From: Pseudooceanicola lipolyticus
GTDB taxonomy: Bacteria > Pseudomonadota > Alphaproteobacteria > Rhodobacterales > Rhodobacteraceae
Length of the DNA: 35,280 nucleotides
NCBI RefSeq assembly: GCF_002786325.1
Contig: NZ_PGTB01000029.1
Span: 1-35,280 of the forward strand
Direction: 5' to 3'
The notes under the pieces were generated by a model. That model made no database searches and had not been told where the DNA came from. It saw only the letters and a program-made list of their open reading frames with translations. Below, in pieces: positions 29,186-35,280 of the stretch. The translations under genes and the position numbers were made by a program. The number at the start of each line of letters is the position of its first letter. Within the stretch, counting starts at the first letter, position 1.

Positions 29186-31003
29186 TCAGTCGGGAACCTG
29201 CCACCACACCTCGGGCAGAAAACCGGGACGATCGCCATAGACCGGCGTGTGATCGGGGAATTGCAGGTCACTGGCATGGGCGATGCGGTCGACATCGTAT
29301 TGCCACAGCGGAATCACATAGCGCCCGGTCATCAGCGCCCGGTCCAGCGCGCGCACCGCGGCGGTGAAGGCCTCGGGGCTGTCGGCGGCCAGCATCGCGT
29401 CGATCATCGCGTCGATGGCGGGCTGGCGCGCGCCCATCAGGTTGCGGGTGCCCTCGGCCTCGGCCCCGGCGCTGCCCCAATACAGCCGCTGCTCGTTGCC
29501 CGGCGACAGCGACAGGTCGCGGCGGAAGGCGGTCATGTCGAAATCCTGCTGCGCCTCGCGCGCGGCGTATTGCGCGTTGTCGACCCGGTCGATGCGCACC
29601 GCGATGCCCAGCCGGGCCAGCGCCCGCGCGTAGATATCCATCACCGTCTCGTTGCCGGTATCGCCCTGGCGCAGCAGCACGGTGATCGCAAAAGGCGTGC
29701 CCGCCGCGTCGGTCAACTGGCCGTCTTGCACCGTCCAGCCGGCCTGCGCCAGCAGGTCGGCGGCCGCCCGCAGGTTGCCGCGATTGCGCGCGGTGCCGTC
29801 CGATTCCGGCAGCGCATAGCCCTCCAGCGCGCCGGGAAACAGCGTGTCGGCAAAGGGCGCCAGCAGGGCACGCACCGCGCCCTCGGCCGGTCCGGGGCGC
29901 ATGGCCAGGTCGGAATTGTCGAAATACGAGCCGATGCGCGGCTGGGCGCCGCCGGTCACCGTGTCGTTGATGAACTCGAAATTGAAGGCCAGCAGCATCG
30001 CCTCGCGCACGCGCCAATCGGCAAATTGCGGGCGGCGGGTATTCATCACCAGCCCGGTCATGCCGGTGGGCCGCCCGTGGCGCAGTTCGGATTTCACCAC
30101 CTCGCCGCGCGTGATCGCGGGAAAGTCGTATTGCGTCGCCCATTTCTCGGCATTGTATTCGCGCAGCGCGGTGACCTCGCCGGCCTTGAACGCCTCGAAC
30201 AGAGCGGTTTCGTCGCCGAAGAACTCCAGGCGGATCTCGTCGAAATTCATCGTCCCGCGCCGGAACGGGATGTCGGCGCCCCAGTAATCGGGGTTCCGGC
30301 TCAGCACCACGCGGCGCCCGGCCTCGTAGCTGGAGACCACGTAGGGTCCGGTGCCGATCGGGATCTCCGACAGCGGCGCATCGGCGATGTCCTTGCCCTG
30401 CCACTGCGCCTTTTTCAGAACCGGGCGCATTCCGGCAATCAGCGCCAATTCGCGGTCGTCGCTGGCAAAGCTGATCCGCAGCGACCGGGGGCCGGTCTGC
30501 GCGATAGACTCGACCTGGGACCAGAATCCGCGATAGCGCAGGTGCCCCTGGGTGCCCAAGGTTTCGTAAGACCAGATCACATCCTCGACGGTGACCGGGC
30601 TGCCATCGGAGAACCGCGCCTCGGGCCGCAGGGTGAATTCGACCCAGGACCGGTCCGGTGCGGTGGCGATTGATTCGGCCAGAACCCCGTATAACGAGAA
30701 GGGTTCGTCCATCGATCGCCCCATCAGGGACTCGTATCCAAGGAAGCTCAATTGCCAGGGCGACGTGCCCTTGATCACGAAGGGATTGAGCGAGTCAAAG
30801 CCACCGGTATTGCCGAATACGATACGGCCGCCCTTGGGGGCCTCGGGGTTGGCATAAGGCAGCGACACAAAATCCGGTGGTAGGGCCGGCGCGCCGTACA
30901 TAGCTATGCCATGCTGCGATTCCGCAAGCACCGCCGGCGCTGCGAAAACGAGGGCGAATCCGGTTGCGATCACGCGCAGGCGTGAGAAAAAATCTGGACG
31001 CAT
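29186..31003 (-). CDS. ABC transporter peptide-binding protein, family 5 (YejA-like)
   Basis: 605 residues. MRPDFFSRLRVIATGFALVFAAPAVLA is a Sec signal peptide, so the mature protein is periplasmic. The SBP_bac_5 fold is visible in KGGRIVFGNTGGFDSLNPF, EARFSDGSPVTVEDVIWSYE (the family signature near 120-140) and IGTGPYVVSSYEAGRRVVLSRNPDYWG. The length and the APALPPDFVSLPYANPEAPKGG start fit YejA-type oligopeptide or microcin-C-type binding proteins. No permease or ATPase gene is adjacent, so it must use a transporter encoded elsewhere. A divergent promoter region lies upstream. Confidence 0.9.
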   Translation of the reverse strand: MRPDFFSRLRVIATGFALVFAAPAVLAESQHGIAMYGAPALPPDFVSLPYANPEAPKGGRIVFGNTGGFDSLNPFVIKGTSPWQLSFLGYESLMGRSMDEPFSLYGVLAESIATAPDRSWVEFTLRPEARFSDGSPVTVEDVIWSYETLGTQGHLRYRGFWSQVESIAQTGPRSLRISFASDDRELALIAGMRPVLKKAQWQGKDIADAPLSEIPIGTGPYVVSSYEAGRRVVLSRNPDYWGADIPFRRGTMNFDEIRLEFFGDETALFEAFKAGEVTALREYNAEKWATQYDFPAITRGEVVKSELRHGRPTGMTGLVMNTRRPQFADWRVREAMLLAFNFEFINDTVTGGAQPRIGSYFDNSDLAMRPGPAEGAVRALLAPFADTLFPGALEGYALPESDGTARNRGNLRAAADLLAQAGWTVQDGQLTDAAGTPFAITVLLRQGDTGNETVMDIYARALARLGIAVRIDRVDNAQYAAREAQQDFDMTAFRRDLSLSPGNEQRLYWGSAGAEAEGTRNLMGARQPAIDAMIDAMLAADSPEAFTAAVRALDRALMTGRYVIPLWQYDVDRIAHASDLQFPDHTPVYGDRPGFLPEVWWQVPD

Positions 31004-31044
31004 ATTGGCAACAATTCCGCTCTGGCCTTATTTTCTTGGCCCTA

Positions 31045-31073
31045 AGGCTAGCGAGGGATTCACGTATTTTCAA
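31045..31073 (-). promoter_or_regulatory. Possible promoter of the solute-binding protein gene
   Basis: On the minus strand, TTGAAA (31073-31068) and TAGCCT (31050-31045) are 17 bases apart, about 42 bases before the start codon. The -35 is good and the -10 is weak. It is back to back with the rightward promoter at 31083-31111. Confidence 0.33.
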
Positions 31074-31082
31074 ACTTTTAGC

Positions 31083-31111
31083 TTGGATGCCGCGGCGGAA
31101 TTGCTTATAAC
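31083..31111 (+). promoter_or_regulatory. Possible promoter of a small RNA
   Basis: TTGGAT (31083-31088) and TATAAC (31106-31111) are separated by exactly 17 bases. The -10 is strong (five of six). The predicted start point is near 31118. No protein gene of credible size starts before the terminator at 31165-31193. The remaining gap up to bdhA (31194-31308) holds two dyads described separately. Confidence 0.45.
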
Positions 31112-31117
31112 GGTGTT

Positions 31118-31193
31118 ACTGCTCGATAGGTTTCTTGCCTGTATGAAACCTGCCTCAATAACTTAACGCCCGCCTTGCGCGGGCGTTTTTTTT
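31118..31193 (+). ncRNA. Candidate Hfq-type small RNA of about 76 nt
   Basis: The stretch has a promoter-like sequence upstream and ends with a strong terminator. It can fold a first hairpin, AGGTTTC (31128-31134) with GAAACCT (31145-31151), around the loop TTGCCTGTAT. A single-stranded linker GCCTCAATAACTTA follows, then the terminator hairpin with eight T. A long U tail and an unpaired AU-rich linker are typical of Hfq-bound small RNAs, and hfq is present in this genome. A seven-codon frame (31143-31166) lacks a ribosome site. It could instead be an attenuated leader for bdhA. I recognise no known RNA family. Confidence 0.42.
31165..31193 (+). terminator. Strong intrinsic terminator upstream of bdhA
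   Basis: CGCCCGC (31167-31173) pairs with GCGGGCG (31179-31185) around CTTGC, extended by A-T pairs, and is followed by eight T (31186-31193). It stands on the rightward strand where no protein gene ends, 115 bases before bdhA. Confidence 0.88.
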
Positions 31194-31204
31194 CTGCCCG
31201 CACG

Positions 31205-31217
31205 CCTGCGTGGCAGG
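31205..31217. promoter_or_regulatory. PhaR-like dyad CTGC-N3-GCAG upstream of bdhA
   Basis: CCTGCGTGGCAGG is a perfect five-base dyad around GTG. It contains CTGC-N3-GCAG, the motif I recall for the polyhydroxybutyrate regulator PhaR in Rhodobacter and Paracoccus. It is about 91 bases before the 3-hydroxybutyrate dehydrogenase start. A second dyad, GGTTGC-CC-GCAACC, lies at 31270-31283. Binding is inferred, not shown. Confidence 0.4.
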
Positions 31218-31308
31218 CGGCGGTCGTGCGCTTGATCTTTCCCGTTCCCTTCGCAGATGCAGCATGGCAGGTTGCCCGCAACCGGATTGCCATTCGAAAG
31301 GACGTTGC

Positions 31309-32082
31309 ATGTCTCTCAAGGGAAAAACCGCGGTTGTCACCGGCTCGAATTCGGGCATCGGACTTGGTATCGCCTGGGAACTGGCGCGCGCGGGCGCCGA
31401 CGTGGTGTTGAACTCGTTCACCGACACCGACGAGGACCATGCCCTGGCGCAGAAGATCGCCGGGGAAACCGGGGTCACCGCACGCTACATCAAGGCGGAC
31501 ATGTCCAAGGGCGACGAGTGTCGCGCGCTGATCGAACAGGCCGGCGCCTGCGACATCCTGGTCAACAATGCCGGCATCCAGCATGTCGCGCCGATCAACG
31601 AATTTCCCAGCGACAAGTGGGATGCGATCATCGCGATCAATTTGAACTCGGCCTTTCATACCACCGCCGCGGCGCTGCCGATGATGCGCAAGGCGGGCTG
31701 GGGCCGGGTGGTGAACATCGCCTCGGCGCATGGCCTGACCGCGTCGCCCTACAAATCGGCCTATGTCGCGGCCAAGCATGGCATCGTCGGGATGACCAAG
31801 GTGGTGGCGCTGGAGACCGCGCAAGAGCCGATCACCGCCAATGCGATCTGTCCGGGCTATGTGCTGACCCCGCTGGTCGAGGCGCAGATCCCCGACACCA
31901 TGAAAGAATATGACATGAGCCGCGAGGACGTGATCAAGAACATCATGTTGCAACGGCAGCCCTCGAAGGAATTCGCCACCGTCGAACAGCTGGGCGGCAC
32001 TTGCGTGTTTCTCTGCTCGGACGCGGCGGCGCAGATCACCGGCACGACCATCAGTGTCGACGGCGGCTGGACGGCACTGTAG
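31309..32082 (+). CDS. bdhA: 3-hydroxybutyrate dehydrogenase (short-chain dehydrogenase)
   Basis: 257 residues, a classical SDR. The cofactor motif TGSNSGIGLGIA is at about 12-23, NNAG at about 90, and the catalytic Tyr152 and Lys156 lie in SPYKSAYVAAKHG. The late motif NAICPGYVLTPLVEAQIPD with the QPSKEFATVEQLGG segment fits D-3-hydroxybutyrate dehydrogenases, which convert 3-hydroxybutyrate to acetoacetate with NAD in polyhydroxybutyrate breakdown. AAAGGA precedes the ATG at 31309; a longer frame to 31210 has no family match. A general SDR of other specificity cannot be fully excluded. Confidence 0.86.
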   Translation: MSLKGKTAVVTGSNSGIGLGIAWELARAGADVVLNSFTDTDEDHALAQKIAGETGVTARYIKADMSKGDECRALIEQAGACDILVNNAGIQHVAPINEFPSDKWDAIIAINLNSAFHTTAAALPMMRKAGWGRVVNIASAHGLTASPYKSAYVAAKHGIVGMTKVVALETAQEPITANAICPGYVLTPLVEAQIPDTMKEYDMSREDVIKNIMLQRQPSKEFATVEQLGGTCVFLCSDAAAQITGTTISVDGGWTAL

Positions 32083-32125
32083 GGCAGTGCCATCCGCCGG
32101 GATCATGCGCGGCTGCTGCACGGGC

Positions 32126-32692
32126 CTAGATGATACGCACCTGGGTGCCGATCGGGGTGATCGCGAAAAGCTCCTCGATCATCTCGTTATAGAGACCGAT
32201 GCAGCCATCCGACGACCGGCGCCCGATCTTGCGGGTGTCATGGGTGCCGTGGATCAGGTAGGCGGGCCAGTCCAGATACATCGCATGGGTGCCCAGCGGG
32301 TTGCCGGGGCCCGGCGGCATATATTTCAACTCGGGGTTGCGCTCAATCATCGACGGCGTCGGGGTCCAGTCGGGGCCGACTTTCTTGCGGACCACCTTTG
32401 TATAGCCGCGTTTGGTCAGTTCCTCGCGCAGCGGCACCGAGGTCGGATACAGGCGGTAATCGCTACCGTCGCCGCTCCAGAAATGCAGCGCGCGCGAGGT
32501 GGTGTCGCAGACGATGCTGGCAACCCCCAGATCGTCGAAATGATCGCGCCAATCCTGGGTGACAAAGCTGGACATGTTGCGGCGCACACCCTCGGCCAGG
32601 TCGGCGGATTGCGCCAGCAGCGGCGCGGCAGGCAGCAGCGCGGCCTGGGCGGCGGCGGTGGTCAGAAACAGGCGGCGGTTCAGTCGGGACAT
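32126..32692 (-). CDS. L,D-transpeptidase, YkuD family
   Basis: 188 residues from ATG 32692. MSRLNRRLFLTTAAAQAALLPAAPLLAQ is a Tat-like signal (NRRLFL), so it acts in the periplasm on peptidoglycan or on lipoprotein attachment. The catalytic motif is HGTHDTRKIGRRSSDGCIGLYN with Cys164; the residue before Gly is Asp rather than the commoner His. PGNPLGTHAMYLDWPAYLIHG precedes it, as in ErfK/YkuD proteins. The start MSAAKIKRRR at 32731 is an alternative. It converges on bdhA and diverges from the patatin gene. Confidence 0.85.
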   Translation of the reverse strand: MSRLNRRLFLTTAAAQAALLPAAPLLAQSADLAEGVRRNMSSFVTQDWRDHFDDLGVASIVCDTTSRALHFWSGDGSDYRLYPTSVPLREELTKRGYTKVVRKKVGPDWTPTPSMIERNPELKYMPPGPGNPLGTHAMYLDWPAYLIHGTHDTRKIGRRSSDGCIGLYNEMIEELFAITPIGTQVRII

Positions 32693-32870
32693 GCTCGGGC
32701 CTCGGCGTCGTTTGATTTTCGCCGCACTCATAGTGGCTTGGCCTCGCAGTGGCGATTCACATGTCTGCGAGACCGGGCAGAAACCGCGCCGGCCCAATGC
32801 CCGCAACGCCTGCGGGCATTTGCGCGGCCGTGCCGGCCTGAACCGAGGCAGACGCGATAGGAGGTGCCGG

Positions 32871-33902
32871 ATGGCGACCAAGCGGATCAATCTGGCCCTG
32901 CAGGGCGGCGGCGCACACGGGGCCTTTACCTGGGGCGTGCTCGACCGGTTGCTGGAAGAGGAAGATGTCGAAATTGCCGGCATTTCGGGCACCTCGGCCG
33001 GGGCGCTGAACGGCGCCGCGCTGAAGGCCGGCCTGGTCGTGGGCGGCCGCCAGGGGGCCAAGGACCAGCTGGATGCGCTGTGGCGCCGGGTTGGCGGGGT
33101 CAATGCCGTGGGTTTCGGCGCCTGGATGTCGTGGATGGAGACCGCGCCGGTGGCGCGGGCGCTGGAATATTCCCCGGCCTTCGCCTGGGCCGATGCCTTT
33201 GCGCGGATGACTTCGCCCTACAGCTTCGGCATGTTTTATCGCAACCCGCTGCGCGAGGTGGTGGAGGCTTTCGACCTGGACCCGGTCTGCGCCGATGTGG
33301 GGCCGGCGCTGTTCATCTGCGCCACCCGCGTCAGGACCGGCAAGATCCGGGTGTTTTCCGGCGACGAGATCACCACCGACGCGATCCTGGCCTCGGCCTG
33401 CCTGCCGACGCTGTTCCAGGCGGTCGAGATCGACGACCCCAAGACCGGCCGGACCGAGGCGTATTGGGACGGCGGCTACAGCGGCAACCCGGCGCTGTTC
33501 CCGCTGTTCGACCGGTCGCTGCCCGCCGATATCGTAATCGTCAATATCAACCCGCTGGAGCGGGAAGAGGTACCGGTGACGCCGCAGCAGATCCAGAACC
33601 GGATCAACGAGATCAGCTTCAACTCGTCACTGCTGCGCGAATTGCGCGCGATTGCCTTCGTGCAGCGGCTGCTGAAACAGGGCAGGCTGACCGCGGCAGA
33701 AAAATCCAATGTGCTGATTCACATGATCGCCGATGACGACCTGATGACCGATCTGTCGGTGGCGACCAAGCTGGTGCCGAACGGGTTCTTCGTCGACAAA
33801 TTGAAAGAGGCGGGACGGGCCACCGCCCACACTTTCCTGTCCCGGCACAAGCAGGACCTGAACAGCCGCAGCACCGTCAACCTGGAAAAGATGTACGGTT
33901 AG
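32871..33902 (+). CDS. Patatin-like phospholipase
   Basis: 343 residues. The oxyanion motif ALQGGGAHGAFTWG (from residue 9), the nucleophile Ser42 in GTSAG, and the dyad Asp200 in DGGYSGN define an active patatin lipase. There is no signal peptide, so it acts in the cytoplasm on membrane lipids or possibly on other esters. A strong ribosome site AGGAGG (32859-32864) precedes ATG 32871. bdhA lies nearby, and such pairs are sometimes linked to polyhydroxybutyrate use, which is only a suggestion here. Its stop overlaps the convergent DUF502 stop by four bases. Confidence 0.88.
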   Translation: MATKRINLALQGGGAHGAFTWGVLDRLLEEEDVEIAGISGTSAGALNGAALKAGLVVGGRQGAKDQLDALWRRVGGVNAVGFGAWMSWMETAPVARALEYSPAFAWADAFARMTSPYSFGMFYRNPLREVVEAFDLDPVCADVGPALFICATRVRTGKIRVFSGDEITTDAILASACLPTLFQAVEIDDPKTGRTEAYWDGGYSGNPALFPLFDRSLPADIVIVNINPLEREEVPVTPQQIQNRINEISFNSSLLRELRAIAFVQRLLKQGRLTAAEKSNVLIHMIADDDLMTDLSVATKLVPNGFFVDKLKEAGRATAHTFLSRHKQDLNSRSTVNLEKMYG

Positions 33903-34573
33903 GCCGGTTTTGCCGGCTCCTTGCCGTTGGGATAGACCAGCCCCGCCGAGATCACCAGCTTGGCGGCGTCTTCCAGCGACATGTCCAGCTCGATCACATC
34001 CTCTTCCGGGAAATAGAGCAAAAAGCCCGAGGTCGGGTTCGGCGTTGTGGGGATGAACACGCTTAGCAACCGGCCGCTGGTCTCCGCCTTTCTGGCCACT
34101 TCACCGCGCGCCTCGGTCGAGATGAAGCCGATGGCCCAGATGCCCTTGCGCGGATATTGCACCAGGCAGGCCTTTTCGAACGACCGTTCGGTCTGGGCAA
34201 AGACGGTTTCCGAGATCTGCTTGATCCCGGAATAGATCGACCGCACCACCGGCATCCGGTCCACCAGGCTTTCGGCATAGCGGATCAGCGACCGGCCGAT
34301 GATGCCCTTGGCCACCCAGCCGACGATGATGGTGAAGATCAGGAAGATGATGACGCCGACGCCGCGCAGGTTGATACCGATATACTGGTCGGGCCGGAAC
34401 TGCTGGGGTACCAGCGGCAGCACGACGCCGTCGATCCAGCCGATCACCGTCCAGATCAGCCAGATGGTCAGGCCAACCGGTGCGATCACCACCAGCCCGG
34501 TCAGGAACGAGCCCCGCAACCGGGCCAGCAGGCCCGGCCGGCGGTGCCGGTCTTCGTCAAATGGGGTATTCAT
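33899..34573 (-). CDS. DUF502-family membrane protein
   Basis: 224 residues. Two membrane helices (about 22-47, FLTGLVVIAPVGLTIWLIWTVIGW, and about 68-92, VGVIIFLIFTIIVGWVAKG) are followed by a soluble part with IRYAESLVDRMPVVRSIYSGIKQISETV and GFISTEARGEV, then VFIPTTPNPTSGFLLYFPEEDVIELDMSLEDAAKLVISAG, all hallmarks of DUF502. ATG 34573 gives MNTPFDED. The function is unknown; plant relatives (COV1/LCV) act in vesicle transport or vascular patterning. It converges on the patatin gene. Confidence 0.86.
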   Translation of the reverse strand: MNTPFDEDRHRRPGLLARLRGSFLTGLVVIAPVGLTIWLIWTVIGWIDGVVLPLVPQQFRPDQYIGINLRGVGVIIFLIFTIIVGWVAKGIIGRSLIRYAESLVDRMPVVRSIYSGIKQISETVFAQTERSFEKACLVQYPRKGIWAIGFISTEARGEVARKAETSGRLLSVFIPTTPNPTSGFLLYFPEEDVIELDMSLEDAAKLVISAGLVYPNGKEPAKPA

Positions 34574-34649
34574 TGTCTTCCCGCAAAAACCCACTGAAAA
34601 CTAAGTGCATTGTCGTCGCTTCACAATGGGCTTGGACAGGCATTTGCGA

Positions 34650-35280
<631 letters not shown>

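Noticed and set aside
31143-31166. Seven-codon frame MKPASIT just before the strong terminator, as a leader peptide
   Set aside because: No ribosome site in front and no run of a single regulatory amino acid; it is more simply part of the candidate small RNA.

Overview
The window is GC-rich (roughly 65% by eye), densely coding chromosomal DNA. The gene order dusB(nifR3)-ntrB-ntrC-ntrY-ntrX-trkA-trkH-hfq-hflX, an NtrC without the sigma-54 contact loop, and the family make-up all point to an alphaproteobacterium of the Rhodobacteraceae (Ruegeria/Roseobacter-like). This placement is inferred from gene content and order, not from a database search. I see no tRNA, rRNA, insertion sequence, prophage or CRISPR array, and nothing that looks recently transferred.

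Left part (1-12905). The 5' part of ispD (isoprenoid synthesis) is read leftward. Divergent from it are the tRNA-dihydrouridine synthase dusB and the nitrogen two-component genes ntrBC and ntrYX. The joints dusB/ntrB, ntrB/ntrC and ntrY/ntrX overlap by a few bases, which implies translational coupling. A small lipoprotein gene lies on the opposite strand. Then come the potassium uptake pair trkA-trkH, the RNA chaperone gene hfq and, overlapping it, hflX.

Middle part (12906-25081). This holds a membrane-anchored penicillin-acylase-type amidohydrolase and a divergent 3-hydroxyisobutyrate-dehydrogenase-like oxidoreductase. Next are a small acidic secreted protein with three internal repeats, followed by a strong terminator, and a SYLF/Ysc84 lipoprotein. 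Then come hemB (haem synthesis), a small membrane protein, the transcription-repair coupling factor mfd, a SET-domain protein and a large leftward TPR protein with conserved histidines.

Right part (25134-35280). A Bcr/CflA-type transporter lies downstream of a coupled pair made of an acyl-CoA synthetase and an FrnE-like DsbA protein. A 75-residue CsbD-like protein and an orphan peptide-binding protein follow. Then come 3-hydroxybutyrate dehydrogenase (bdhA), a YkuD L,D-transpeptidase, a patatin phospholipase, a DUF502 membrane protein and the 3' part of psuG (pseudouridine breakdown).

The genes are mostly well-known families. The less expected signals are mainly between genes: a possible small RNA with its own promoter and terminator (31083-31193), four GANTC (CcrM-type) sites within 28 bases upstream of the CsbD-like gene, a PhaR-like CTGC-N3-GCAG dyad upstream of bdhA, a 26-base near-palindrome after hflX, a 17-base palindrome with a repeated half-site at the dusB start, and a lone perfect DnaA box. 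I did not find a convincing new multi-gene system.
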